Notes under the pieces: model-generated | Seen by the model: only the letters and a program-made list of their open reading frames with translations | Database searches by the model: none | What the model was told of the DNA's origin: nothing | Origin: Myxococcaceae bacterium JPH2 | GTDB taxonomy: Bacteria > Myxococcota > Myxococcia > Myxococcales > Myxococcaceae | DNA length: 64,000 nt | Assembly (NCBI GenBank): GCA_016458225.1 | Contig: JAEMGR010000001.1 | Span: 744,001 to 808,000 of the forward strand | Direction of reading: 5' to 3' | Program-made: the position numbers and the translations under genes | Shown here: one piece after another, positions 36,864 to 47,100 of the stretch | Layout: each line of letters begins with the position of its first letter | Numbering within the stretch: the stretch's first letter is position 1

Positions 36864-39146
36864 GTGCGCGCCTCCACTGAACGACAGACCGGCTATCGCT
36901 GGACCTATCTCTGGCTGGGGGCCGTCGTTGCCCTCGTGGGCTTCGTCCTGCTCGGGGTGGCGCTCGCATCTGCCCAGTCGTGGGGAGAGGCCAGTCCCGC
37001 GCTGGGGCTCTCCCTCGTGGGCTGGGGCAGCCTCGTCCAGGTCCTGAGCGCGGCCCTGCTGACGTCCCAGCAGGAGGTCACCCCCGCTTCCACCTCGGGG
37101 GTGCTGCTGGCGGGGACTGCGGTCTGGCTCGCCGGTTGGGGAATCATCGCGGCCGGCATCCGCCGTCTGCCGGAGTCTCCAGGCGGCCCGAGTCCGGCCG
37201 CGGGCGCCACGCTGTATCCGCGACTGGCGCGCTACCGGGACTTCTATTGGCGAACCCTGGCGGCGTACGGCGGCGGCTTCCTGCTGGCGGAGGTCGTCCT
37301 CATTCTCTTGCAGAAGGGGCTGTCCGGCGGGGTCCTGTCTTTGACGCCCACCGGAGCCTTCGTCATCGCACTGCTCGTCAGCGGGATGGTGACCTTCCTC
37401 GCGGGCTTCCTCGGCGCCTCGCGGGCGCAACGCCTGTCATGGCCCGAGGCCACCCTCGGCGCGCTGTATCTGGGCCTGCCCATCCCCATCGTCCTCTCGA
37501 TGCTGGGATACAGCTCGGAGCTCCAGCTCACGCTGGGCAGTCACCTGCGCGAGCTGACGCAGGTCGCGGAGGCGCTCAGTCGCCCGGAGCTGGGATACGG
37601 ACTGGTCTTCACGTTCCTGGTCCTGGCGCTGGTGCTGGGCATCAGCACGGGCTTCATCGCCACCGGCAGTGGGCGCATCGACCTGAGGATGGGCTTCGAG
37701 CTGTTCGTCGCGCGCCGACACGTGGCGGTGTTCCGCCCCTCGCTGCTGCTGGGCACGCTGGCGGTGCTGATGCTCGGCATCATTCCGCCGCTGCTCATCT
37801 ACTTCATCCTCCGTTCGACCGAAGCCGCGGTGGAGCGCACCCGCATCCGCGAGCTGGGCCTGATGGATCCGCTGGCCGCCGCTTCCGACCTCAACCGCCT
37901 CAAGAATCAAGCGCAGTCTCCCACCATGATGATGACCGCCCTGTCGGTGGGGGGCGTGGGCGTGGGCGTCATGGCGCTCATCATCGTCTTGTCCGTGATG
38001 AGCGGCTTCGAGACGGAGCTGCGACAGAAGATATTGGGCACCAACGCGCACGCCGTGCTGTCCAAATACTCAGGCGGCCTGACCGAGTATCCCCAGCTCA
38101 TGGACACCGTCCGCAAGGTGCCGGGCGTCGTGGGACAGACGCCCTTCCTCATCAACCAGGTGATGATTGCCTCCGAGCACAACGTCGACGGCGTCATCAT
38201 CAAGGGCATCGACCCGACGACGGTCGGTGACGTGACGGACCTGCCGCGCAACATCCAGGGGCGCGGCTCCGTCGACCTCCTCAACACGCCGGAGAAGATT
38301 GTCCACCGAGGACCGGCAGACGAAGCCCCCGCCGAGGGGAACAGCACCCCGGCGCAGCCAGGCATCATCATTGGCCGGGAGCTGGCGGCGTCGCTGCGTG
38401 TGGCGGAGGGCGACTCGGTGACGGTCATCTCGCCGCTGGGCAGCGGGATGGGCCCCACGGGCCCGAGCCCCAAGAGCCGCGCGTTCCGCGTGGCGGCCAT
38501 CTTCTACTCGGGCATGTATGAGTATGACTCCAAGTTCGTCTACATCCTCCTGACCGAGGCCCAGGACTTCTTCGCGGTCGAGGGCGCCACGGGCATCGAG
38601 CTGAAGGTGGCGGACATCGACGACGCGCGGCGCACCGCCGACCAGGTGGTGAAGACGCTGGGCGGCTATCCCTACCGGGCTCGGGATTGGGGCGCGATGA
38701 ACAAGAACTTCTTCTCCGCGCTGCGCCTGCAGAAGCTGGTGATGGGCATCATCCTCACCATCATCATCATCGTGGCCGCGGGCCTCATCGTCGCCACCGT
38801 CATCATGATGGTGCTGGAGAAGCGCAAGGAGATCGCCGTCCTCAAGGCCCTGGGCGTCCCGGACGGCGGCATCGTGAAGATATTCCTCGCGGAGGGCCTG
38901 CAGATCGGCGTCGCGGGCGGCCTGCTCGGATTGATGTCTGGCCTTTCCTGGTGTCTGTTCATCGAGAAGGTCGGCATCAAGATGGATGCGGCCGTCTATT
39001 ACATGTCGACGCTCCCGGTGCGCATCGAGCCGGTGCAGACCGTGCTGGCCGTGGTCATCGCCGTGCTCGTCACCTATCTCGCCTCCATCTACCCGGCGCT
39101 CAAGGCCAGCAGCGTGGAGCCGGTGGAGGGCCTCAAGGCGGAGTAG
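36864..39146 (+). CDS. LolC/LolE-like ABC transporter permease with extended N-terminal membrane domain
   Basis: The 760-residue protein begins at a GTG with a GGAGGAGACG site. Residues 10-330 hold about seven hydrophobic segments not found in LolC/E. A MacB/LolE-type module follows: a first helix (MMMTALSVGGVGVGVMAL), a periplasmic domain (FETELRQKILG onward), then the FtsX-type C-terminal helices with VLEKRKEIAVLKALGV and a KASSVEPVEGLKAE tail. LolCDE extracts lipoproteins from the inner membrane; the matching ATPase gene is not adjacent. The extra domain may tune partner or regulatory interaction. Confidence 0.82.
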   Translation: MRASTERQTGYRWTYLWLGAVVALVGFVLLGVALASAQSWGEASPALGLSLVGWGSLVQVLSAALLTSQQEVTPASTSGVLLAGTAVWLAGWGIIAAGIRRLPESPGGPSPAAGATLYPRLARYRDFYWRTLAAYGGGFLLAEVVLILLQKGLSGGVLSLTPTGAFVIALLVSGMVTFLAGFLGASRAQRLSWPEATLGALYLGLPIPIVLSMLGYSSELQLTLGSHLRELTQVAEALSRPELGYGLVFTFLVLALVLGISTGFIATGSGRIDLRMGFELFVARRHVAVFRPSLLLGTLAVLMLGIIPPLLIYFILRSTEAAVERTRIRELGLMDPLAAASDLNRLKNQAQSPTMMMTALSVGGVGVGVMALIIVLSVMSGFETELRQKILGTNAHAVLSKYSGGLTEYPQLMDTVRKVPGVVGQTPFLINQVMIASEHNVDGVIIKGIDPTTVGDVTDLPRNIQGRGSVDLLNTPEKIVHRGPADEAPAEGNSTPAQPGIIIGRELAASLRVAEGDSVTVISPLGSGMGPTGPSPKSRAFRVAAIFYSGMYEYDSKFVYILLTEAQDFFAVEGATGIELKVADIDDARRTADQVVKTLGGYPYRARDWGAMNKNFFSALRLQKLVMGIILTIIIIVAAGLIVATVIMMVLEKRKEIAVLKALGVPDGGIVKIFLAEGLQIGVAGGLLGLMSGLSWCLFIEKVGIKMDAAVYYMSTLPVRIEPVQTVLAVVIAVLVTYLASIYPALKASSVEPVEGLKAE

Positions 39147-39168
39147 CGCAAGGGAGGGGCACCACTGG

Positions 39169-39186
39169 GACTCGAGCGGTCGAGTC
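39169..39186. terminator. Hairpin terminator between convergent genes
   Basis: A 7-bp perfect stem GACTCGA / TCGAGTC with loop GCGG just after the permease stop; it overlaps the stop codon of the opposing DUF2306 gene. Confidence 0.5.
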
Positions 39187-39811
39187 ACGAAGGCGCGAGC
39201 GAGTTCGCCCGCGCTTCTCTGCGAGCGATGGCGAATGCCACGCCAAGATTGGGCAGCCAGCAAAGCCAGGCGACGACTCGATAGGCCGAGGCGAAGTCGC
39301 CCAGTGCGTGCCTCAAGATGGGCATCCAGAGCCTCAGCGTGACCGCCGCGAAGCAGACCGCATAGCTGTAGCGCATCATGAGCCGATGCTCGTCGATGCG
39401 TCGGCTCTTGATGAGTCGGTAGGCGGATCGCGTGGTATAAAGCCAGACGACGCCCAAGCTGACAAAGCCCGCCTCGGCGATGACTCCCCCCGTGGCGAAG
39501 AACCCGAGGTACACGGCGGCGAGCCCGCTCAACAGGGCCGCGCCCACGTAGACCTTTCCGAGGAACCGGTGAGCGCTCGGGAACCTGTGTCGCAGCTTCG
39601 CGACGAACTGCGTCCAGCCGATGGCCAGCGCCAGTCCGCCCAGGCCGATGTGAGTGTAGAAGGCCGCGTTCCAGACAGGGCTCGCCAGAAGCTCGCTGCC
39701 CTTCAAGGCCCGGAGTCCGAAGTTCGAGTCCGCGAGGAAGTAGCTGCCGGGATAGAGGCCCACGGCCAGGCACAGAACCGCGAAGAGGACCCAGCCAACC
39801 TTACGGAGCAT
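39185..39811 (-). CDS. DUF2306-like membrane protein
   Basis: A 208-residue protein with about six hydrophobic segments. HIGLGGLALAIGWTQFVAKLR with HRFLGKVYVGAALLSGLAAVYLG, and HRLMMRYSYAVCFAAVTLRLW later, are the conserved DUF2306 features, with His residues that could bind haem or metal. The ATG at 39811 is used; an in-frame GTG/ATG 12 codons earlier is possible. Function unknown. Confidence 0.72.
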   Translation of the reverse strand: MLRKVGWVLFAVLCLAVGLYPGSYFLADSNFGLRALKGSELLASPVWNAAFYTHIGLGGLALAIGWTQFVAKLRHRFPSAHRFLGKVYVGAALLSGLAAVYLGFFATGGVIAEAGFVSLGVVWLYTTRSAYRLIKSRRIDEHRLMMRYSYAVCFAAVTLRLWMPILRHALGDFASAYRVVAWLCWLPNLGVAFAIARREARANSLAPS

Positions 39812-40335
39812 GGCGGCGGCTCGTGGTTCGGCGTGAAAGGGTCCCAACCATCACGTGCGGCCCATGAGCCCCAGCCGTCAAGAACCGGTTGAGGAGCCCT
39901 CGACCAGGCCGAGTCAGAGGGCGCCGGAGGTCATGGCGGCCCGGCAAGAAGGAAGGTCTTGGATGCTCCGCGCTCATCGCCCCGACTCCTACGATGCGCG
40001 GCGCACTTGATTGCGAGCAGGACCTCCGCTGGATGCTGGCGACAAGCCTGCCCCCCGAAGGCGTGGTGCGGAGACCTCCACACCCCCAGCGCCGTGGCGC
40101 GCGAAATCGCACCGGGATGGAACGCGTATCCGCCGATGTGCGCCGCGAGAGCACGCGCCCAGGCAGCCCGTCCCAGTTCACTGTCCATACAGCGTCCCGA
40201 GGCCCTCGCGTTCACGAGCGCGGTAGATTTCGCTGAAAAGACTGACACGTCAGAATCCAGGCCGGACATGTCATTCCCAGACGCAGCGCGAGTCCCGAAC
40301 AGGCGACTGAGAGGAATTTCCTCCACTTACGATGC
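39812..40335. other. Intergenic region without a convincing gene
   Basis: About 520 bp with only non-bacterial-looking open frames. A 131-codon minus-strand frame (39931-40326) shows no signal or known motif. The right end leads into the promoter of the lipase gene. Confidence 0.5.
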
Positions 40336-40351
40336 TGGCACCGTGCCTGCA
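40336..40351 (+). promoter_or_regulatory. Sigma-54-type -24/-12 promoter candidate
   Basis: TGGCACCGTGCCTGCA matches TGGCAC-N5-TTGCA with one mismatch at the T of TTGC, and GG and GC are at the exact spacing. It lies 91 bp before the lipase ATG, so a start site near 40363 would leave an 80-base leader. Confidence 0.5.
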
Positions 40352-40442
40352 TTTGTCACGCGTGGGCACTCGGGCAGAACGCCTGGGAGCCCAGACCTAC
40401 CCGCCTCGCGGAGTAGGTCCTACCACGGCACAGAGGACTCCT

Positions 40443-41630
40443 ATGGCATCCACCATCACTCCCCTCAATCTCTGGCAGAAGGCCTTTCTCCTCACCTGGG
40501 AATCCAATGGCGTGGGCGACACGCAGGGCGACACCCAGACGCTGGCCCGGACCCTGAAAGCCAAGTTGATGAAGTTCCTGGCCCTGTCAGACATCCAGCA
40601 GGCCATGGAGGGCACCTGGTCCATCGCATGGGGGCCGGTGGTCTTCGAGGCCAAGGAGAGCTCCACGAGCTACGCCGACAACGTCATGTACGTCGCGGCG
40701 AGCCCCGACCGGTCCGTCTACGTGGTCGCCATCGCGGGGACCAACGGGTCGTCCGACTACGACAAGAATGACGAGGACAACAGCGTCAACACCACAACGC
40801 TCTGGACGTCGGCGTTCCCGGGGCTGCCCTCCTACAGCGTGCCCTCGGGCATCAATCCGTGGCCCGTCCTCTCGTCGGGCACCGCCTTGGGGACCAACAA
40901 CCTCCTGGGCATGACGGACACCGTGACGACCCAGCAGACCCTGGTGGACTTCCTCAAGTCGCTGAGCGCGACGGGCTCGAAGACGCTCATCTTCGGGGGC
41001 CACAGCCTGGGTGGCGCGCTGGCGCCCACGCTCGCGCTCGCGCTGTTCAACCCCTCGGGCGGAGTGTTCAGCACCGGAAGCTGGGAGAACGTCTACGTGC
41101 TCCCGGTGGCGGGCCCCACGCCTGGCAACCAGGGCCTCTCCGAGTTCTTCGGACAGGTGTTCCCGCCCGTCAGCCTGGACCCGAAGCAGCCGCAGTACGC
41201 CTGGAACCAGGACATCTGGAACAGCCTCGACGCCGTGCCGCATGCGTGGGTCGTCGACATGCTCAATGAGATTCCCACCCTCTATCCGACGAACTGGCCG
41301 GATGGACAGGTCCCCTCGGACATCACGAACCTCGTCAACGCCGCCGTCCAGGCATCCCAACTCGGCGGCGCCCTCCCGGGTCCCTACACGCAGTTGCCCA
41401 ACGTCGAGACGCCGGGTGACTACTCGGGCTCCAATCCCATCACGACCGAGGACCAATTCTGGGCCGAGGTCGCGTACCAGCACCTGACGGCCTACCAGAC
41501 CCTCTTCGACATCGAGTCGCTCATCTCCGAAGGCACCCAGACCGCGGTCCGGCAGATGCTCAAGCGGTGGCTGTCCACCTTCCCGCGAAGGGCCGCGCAG
41601 AGCGTGAAGCGCACCGCCGCCGCGCGCTGA
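40443..41630 (+). CDS. Class 3-like lipase family protein
   Basis: The 395-residue product has the lipase nucleophile elbow GGHSLGGALAP and an upstream YVVAIAGTNGSSDYD strand that supplies the oxyanion region, as in class 3 (Mono/diacylglycerol) lipases. No signal peptide is visible in the 20 residues before the domain, so secretion, if any, is non-classical. AGAGGA precedes the ATG. The C-terminus is basic (LKRWLSTFPRRAAQSVKRT). A sigma-54-like promoter upstream hints at developmental or starvation control. Confidence 0.78.
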   Translation: MASTITPLNLWQKAFLLTWESNGVGDTQGDTQTLARTLKAKLMKFLALSDIQQAMEGTWSIAWGPVVFEAKESSTSYADNVMYVAASPDRSVYVVAIAGTNGSSDYDKNDEDNSVNTTTLWTSAFPGLPSYSVPSGINPWPVLSSGTALGTNNLLGMTDTVTTQQTLVDFLKSLSATGSKTLIFGGHSLGGALAPTLALALFNPSGGVFSTGSWENVYVLPVAGPTPGNQGLSEFFGQVFPPVSLDPKQPQYAWNQDIWNSLDAVPHAWVVDMLNEIPTLYPTNWPDGQVPSDITNLVNAAVQASQLGGALPGPYTQLPNVETPGDYSGSNPITTEDQFWAEVAYQHLTAYQTLFDIESLISEGTQTAVRQMLKRWLSTFPRRAAQSVKRTAAAR

Positions 41631-41704
41631 CACCCCACCGCGCACCCCCGCGAGACTGACGCACAGCACTTTCGACGCCCGCGGTGACGAAGAACACGGT
41701 CGAA

Positions 41705-41739
41705 CTGCGCACCGAGCCCACTCAGTGGCCGGTGCGCAG
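41705..41739. terminator. Hairpin terminator between lipase and sitI
   Basis: Outer stem CTGCGCACCG / CGGTGCGCAG (10 bp perfect) with a further short stem inside. It lies between the convergent lipase gene and the immunity gene. Confidence 0.6.
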
Positions 41740-41788
41740 CAGTGGCCGGACCCGCACGAATCGAATAACGCTCGGCGGAAGGAGTCTT

Positions 41789-42367
41789 TCAGACCTCGTC
41801 AAAGCGCACCCCTGAAGCGCCAACGGCCTCCAGCGCGTCCTTGACCTCACCATCGACGATGATCGGAAGGAAGTATCCCCACAGCCGGAACACCCGTGCA
41901 TCACTCGGTGCCTTCGATTTGTCGATCCGCAATCCAGACACATGCCGATACTCGCCAGCCCTATGCGAGTGAAGAGGATCGCTTGCTTCGAAGTATCGCA
42001 CTTCTCGACTCAACTCATCATCGATGCACCGGATCGTCCGAGCGACATTCAGCAAATGGTAGGTCCCCGCGACGTCGTCAACGTCGACGGGGAAGAGCTG
42101 AATATCCGCAGGCGCCATCTGGGTGAGCGCCGAGGCAATTCGCGCATTGACAATCGGCGTCTGCGCCGCACCCGCAAACTCGAAGGCGACTGGAACTCCT
42201 GGCCGACTTACCGGAACACGCAACTTCTGGTTCAACGTTACTGGGCGGCCTTCAACAAACTTCCACGGGTCATCAACAGGAGTGCCATCGGCCGCAACGG
42301 GTTCCCCCAGGTGCCATCGGCCTTTCACATACACATCCAGTTTCAAGTCATAGAAGCGCCGCACCAT
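41789..42367 (-). CDS. Imm11 (DUF1629) immunity protein, SitI partner of the adjacent toxin
   Basis: The 192-residue soluble protein matches the Imm11/DUF1629 pattern: RWHLGEP near the start, DIQLFPVDV, YHLLNVARTIRCIDDELS, RVFRLWGYFLPIIVDGEVKDALE and a final GVRFDEV. Such proteins protect kin from a cognate polymorphic toxin. It begins 3 bp after the toxin stop. Third positions are visibly more A/T-rich than in flanking genes, which fits an acquired module. Cognate immunity is inferred from the gene order and family. Confidence 0.85.
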   Translation of the reverse strand: MVRRFYDLKLDVYVKGRWHLGEPVAADGTPVDDPWKFVEGRPVTLNQKLRVPVSRPGVPVAFEFAGAAQTPIVNARIASALTQMAPADIQLFPVDVDDVAGTYHLLNVARTIRCIDDELSREVRYFEASDPLHSHRAGEYRHVSGLRIDKSKAPSDARVFRLWGYFLPIIVDGEVKDALEAVGASGVRFDEV

Positions 42368-42370
42368 GGC

Positions 42371-43702
42371 CTAGTTCCCAGCATCCTTCGTGATGAGCCG
42401 CCGCAGGTAGGTCCCCTCTCTTACGAGGTCTCGTGCAATGTCCGCATGCTCGCTCCGCAGAACAATCTGGCACTGGGCGACGCTTCGACAACTCTTCATC
42501 ACAGAAACAAGCCGCGCGAACACCTCCTCATGATACTCGCGAGGATGAGGCCCCTTATGTCCCTTGATTCGGACCTGATTGGCCGGGTCACTGAGCTTCA
42601 GGCCTGCTTTCGAGAAGATGTCCTCGAATCGCTGTGTCCACGGCCCCCCAGTTGCCTCTGAAACCTCGTCCTTGTCCGTGCAGATGTGGTGCACCTCCCC
42701 GTCGGGGTCGCCCTGAATCCCTCCACCCGAAGCAACTCCGGCACCCTCGCCTGCGCCAATCCCGGACCCCATTGCGACCGCGGCGACCGCCGTCGGGGCG
42801 AGCACCACATTCAGCGCACCCGCCGAGGAAACGGAGATGGCCTGCACCCCTCCCGACAGCGCGCCCGACAGGACGAATCCGCCTTCGACTTCAGCCCGTG
42901 CCGCGGCCAGCGCGAAGCCCGGCATCTTCGCGCCCTGCCCCGCCATCGCGCTCTTCCCTCCGAGCATCGACAGCGCCACGATGACCAGGACCCGCGCGCC
43001 GTTGTCCCCGAGCACCTTTCCGAACCGGTGCCCCGCCCGCTCCAGCTCCGCGAAGCTCGCCGCGTCACGGGACTCGTCCAGGAGGCTCAGGAAGCCTTGC
43101 ACGAGACTCCAAACGGGCCCGGTGCCAAGGTAGGCAATCAGTGACGCTGTCAGCGCCACCGCCATGACCTTCGTCACGGGCTCAGGGGCAACCAGCATCA
43201 CCAGGGCCGCGCCAATCATCGTCGTAATCATGGCCCGCAGCGCCGCGCCGTTCGCCATGCCCCTCACGGCCTCCCCCACGCCCTCCCACACCGTGTCGAG
43301 CGCGAAGTAGAGCGCCAGCATGCGGCGCTCCATGGGCCCCATCGTGAGCCCACCCACCAGCAGGCTCAGGCAGCGCTCCGGGTCGTCCTGTTGTCGACAG
43401 ATTCGCTCGTAGGACGAGGGCACCGAGGCGGCCTGCACCCCGGGCACCAGCCCTTGCGACGACGCCAGCAACGAGCGGCGCCCTCCCTCTTGCTCAAGCT
43501 GCCGGAACGCAACGTCGAGCCTCAAATCCAGGACGAACTGCGTCACCGCGAGGCGGAATGCCGCCTCGTCTATCTCGACAGGCGGCGTCTCGGGGGGCGC
43601 ATAGACAATCGGCGCACCCTGCCCGGTGTCCAACCGCACGACTCGTGCAGTCGCACAGCCAGCCGACAACGCCACCAATGCGGCGAGAGCGAAAACCTTC
43701 AT
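42371..43702 (-). CDS. sitA5: SitA5-family lipoprotein toxin with C-terminal AHH nuclease domain
   Basis: A 443-residue lipoprotein: lipobox LSAGC (Cys16), then the conserved SitA5 body (RVVRLDTGQGAPIVY, PSSYERICRQQDDPERCLSLL, GPMERRMLALYFALDTVWEGV, two hydrophobic stretches, SFAELERAGHRFGKVLGDNG). From residue 338 it has an AHH-type HNH nuclease domain: HHICTDK, then ANQVRIKGHKGPHPREYH with catalytic-type His residues. Sit toxins are passed between myxobacterial cells through TraAB outer-membrane exchange and kill non-immune siblings. The immunity gene is 3 bp downstream. The AHH domain (42374-42691) is probably the exchangeable part. Confidence 0.88.
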   Translation of the reverse strand: MKVFALAALVALSAGCATARVVRLDTGQGAPIVYAPPETPPVEIDEAAFRLAVTQFVLDLRLDVAFRQLEQEGGRRSLLASSQGLVPGVQAASVPSSYERICRQQDDPERCLSLLVGGLTMGPMERRMLALYFALDTVWEGVGEAVRGMANGAALRAMITTMIGAALVMLVAPEPVTKVMAVALTASLIAYLGTGPVWSLVQGFLSLLDESRDAASFAELERAGHRFGKVLGDNGARVLVIVALSMLGGKSAMAGQGAKMPGFALAAARAEVEGGFVLSGALSGGVQAISVSSAGALNVVLAPTAVAAVAMGSGIGAGEGAGVASGGGIQGDPDGEVHHICTDKDEVSEATGGPWTQRFEDIFSKAGLKLSDPANQVRIKGHKGPHPREYHEEVFARLVSVMKSCRSVAQCQIVLRSEHADIARDLVREGTYLRRLITKDAGN

Positions 43703-44199
43703 TATCCCCCCAGGGCTTCCGCCAACGCGCGGAGAGGGGTGACTTAGCGAAGGAGTCTGACAACCCCCATTGTCCCTGCCCCTTCAGAATCGCCCCGCTT
43801 CACGCCGCTCATCATGTGCGTGGTGATCGCCACCGTCTCCACGGCCATCCTCATTCACTAGCGGACAATCCCAGGCATCCGCGCACGGTCCGCACCCGCT
43901 GGTGGGAAGGCGACACTCGTCACGGCCGCGAGTCTGAGCTGACAATCTCTGCTCGACTTTCTCCAATCCCCGCTGCTCTTATTGAATGGCATTCATCGCA
44001 TTCTGACTGTGGAGGGAGAACCGGCTTCCCTGGTCCACACATCCTCACGTGAGTCCACCTGCCCGGGTGGTCCCGCCGAGCCTCCTGCAGACCACGTCAC
44101 TCGCTCGCCCGCATGAATGCGTGGCGGGTCCACCACTCACGCCACGTCTCTCAGGGGCGACGGCGACGGGCGGGGCTTCGCCCGGCACGGGGGCAGGCA
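43703..44199. other. Divergent intergenic region
   Basis: About 500 bp between sitA5 (leftward) and the RHS gene (rightward). It must hold both promoters. A short hydrophobic plus-strand frame ending at 43860 has AGGAG at 43751 but no normal start codon at the right distance. Confidence 0.5.
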
Positions 44200-47100
44200 A
44201 TGGCAGACAGCACCGGCAGGCTCACGGACCAGTTCCAGGTCGACAAGGACGGCGGCGCTTCCTATGCATTCGAACTGAAGGTCCCTCCGGGGACCGCCGG
44301 CCTCGCACCCGCCCTGGGCATTGCCTACAACAGCGGCGGCTCGGATGGATTGATGGGCGTGGGCTTTGGCCTGAGCGGGCTCTCCTCCATCACCCGCGTG
44401 GGCCGGACCGTCGCACAGGACGGCCAGCATGGCGCCGTCTCCTATGACCTGGATGACCGCTTCTCGCTGGATGGACAGCGATTGATGGCGGTCTCGGGCG
44501 CCTACGGGCAACCCCAGACGGTCTATCACACCGAAATCCAGTCCTGGCGCAAGGTGGTCCCCCACTATCCGTCGGGCTGGGACGTCCAGCGCGGCCCGCA
44601 GTCCTTCATCGTCCATACTCGGGATGGACAGACATGGGAGTACGGCACGTCGGAGGACTCGCGCGTGCCGGCCTCGAGCACGCAGCCCGCCATCCGCCTG
44701 TGGTCCCTCCATCGCGTCACCGACCGGCATGGAAACTTCATGACGGTGACGTATGAGCAGGACGCGCAGAACAACGTCCACTACCCGAAGCTCATCGAGT
44801 ACACGGACAACGCCCGCAACCCCATCACCAAGAAGCGGCAGGTCCGCTTCGGCTACACCGAGCGGCAGGACGCCACCACGCAGTACGTGGGCGGCTCTCC
44901 CTTCCGCACCACCCGCCTGCTGTCGCAAGTGCAGACGTTCGTGGACGGCGCGCTGGTGCGCACCTACCGATTCGACTACCAGCTCAGCAAGGCCACGCGG
45001 CGCCCCCTGCTGCACGCCGTCTCCACGGACGCCCGAGACACCTCCCTGCCTCGCACCACCTTCGCGTGGCAAGGGCAAGGAGACGCGGAGCCCACGCTGT
45101 TCCAAGCACCCCGCTCGCTCGGGAAGACGATGCAAGGAGGGCTGCGCATCCCCATGGATGTAAGCGGCAACGGCCTCACGGACGTGCTGCACGCCTACGC
45201 CTCCGACCAACAACTCCGATTGGACCTCTACCTGTCCACGCGCCAGGGACTGGAGGGCCCGCACGCCGTGGACCTGGGCGGCGCGACGCTGCCGTGGGGC
45301 GGAACGTTCTGCCCGCTGGACGTGGACGCCGACGGTCACATGGACCTCGTCTACGCGGCCAACAACGCGGGCCGTCTGGGATTGACCCTCTTCAAGGCCG
45401 CCGAGCGCAACGGCCGCTGGACGCTCGCGCGCCAGGGACCGGTGAACGGCGCCGGCCCCGCGGACCTCATCTGGGGCGGGCGGCTCCTGGCCTTGGATGT
45501 GGATGGCGATGGCCGCTCGGACCTCGTCTACGCCACGAACAGCGCCGCGACGCTGAAGCTGGAGGTCCTGTACTCGCAAGGGAACAGCTTCGCGCCGTCC
45601 TCCAGCGGCCCCGTCTCCACCTCGCTGCCCTTCGGCGGACACCTGGTGCCGCTCGACGTGGCCGGCAATGGGCAGACAGACCTCGTCTATGCCACGAATG
45701 ACAGCGGCTTCCTGAAGCTGACGTGGCTCAAGGCCGCGCCCGAGCGCCAGGGGTTCCAGGTCCAGACCGAGCCCCTGCTGCCCTCCGGCACGCGGGTCCC
45801 CTGGGGAGGCAGCCTCCTGCCCATCCACCTGAGCGGCAACGGCGCGCTGGATCTGCTCAATCCCTACACGGATGGCAGCACGTTGCACCTGCGCGTGCTG
45901 CGCAACACCGGCAAGGGCTTCGTCCTCCAGGACCTGGGCAGCACGGGGCTCGCGTTCGGCGCCATCATTCCCCAGCTCATGCCCGCGGACGTCCAGGGCA
46001 GCGGGCGGGATGATCTGATCATCGTGGGCGAGCACCGCCCAACGGGCGCGCCCGCCTCCAGCCGCCTCGCGGTGCTCGTCAACGAGGGCGGCGCCCTGCG
46101 TCCCTACCCGAAGGTGGCCCAGGTCCCCGCCTTCGTCGCCGCGGGCGAGTCCACCGCCGCGCTCGGACTCACGGGCATCGGCAAGGCCGACGTGCTGCAC
46201 GTCGATGGCTCCGGCGCCACCCACCTGCTGGCCGCGACGCTCGAGTATCCCGACCTGGTCGCCTCCATCACCAACGGTCTGGGGGGACGCTTCGAGCTGA
46301 CCTACAAGCCGCTCACCGACCCATCCATCTACAGCCGCAAGCCCCCCGCGTCGGACACGGTGGACATGCAGGCGCTGTTCAACAACCAGCTCCCCGGGGC
46401 CACCTATGCGCTGGCCGCCCAGCCCGGAGCCCAAGCCAGTCCGGTGGGCATGAGCTTCGCCTCGCGCACCGTCCAGTACCCGCGCTACGTCGTGGCCGCC
46501 TATGCGCAGGTGTACTCGGCGGCCCAGGGCTCCACGCATGCCTTCGCGTATTCGGGCGCGCGACTGAGCCTCCAGGGGCGCGGCTGGATGGGCTTCGCGG
46601 CGTGGTCCAAGACCGACCCGCACACGGGCCCGTCGGGTGTCGTCACCGAGACGCGCTACCACCAGGACTTCCCTCGCACCTCCGCCGTGGAATCCCAGAC
46701 GGTGCGGCGCGCCTCGGACCAGGCGCTGATGGCTCGCTCCGAGTACGTCTACAGCACCCCCGCGAGCGCGGGCGTGTACCAGCTCCAGACGACCGAGACG
46801 CGCAAGAAGCTCTACACCTTCGCCACCACGGACACGCCCGACTGCGTGCGCACGAACTCGTTCCAGTATGACGACTACGGCAACGCCATCGCCATCACCC
46901 AGACGGCCACGGGCACCGCCACCGCGCCGCTGTACACAGCGCAGTCCTTCCAGAACAGCGTGGAGCTGCACCGCTTCGGCTTCCTCACCGAGCGCAAGCT
47001 CAGCGCCGACCCGCAGGGCACGCAGCCCCTCCACTGGGAGCGCACGACGTACGCGTCCGACACCTGGGACGTGAGGACCCATGCCCGCTGGAGCGGCACG

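Noticed and set aside
39931..40326. 131-codon minus-strand frame in the gap before the lipase gene
   Set aside because: No ribosome site, no motif; translation is unlike the neighbouring proteins.
43748..43860. Short hydrophobic plus-strand frame (ends VIATVSTAILIH) upstream of the RHS gene
   Set aside because: AGGAG is present at 43751, but only a CTG or ATT could start the frame and no ATG/GTG/TTG is properly spaced; could be chance or a gene remnant.
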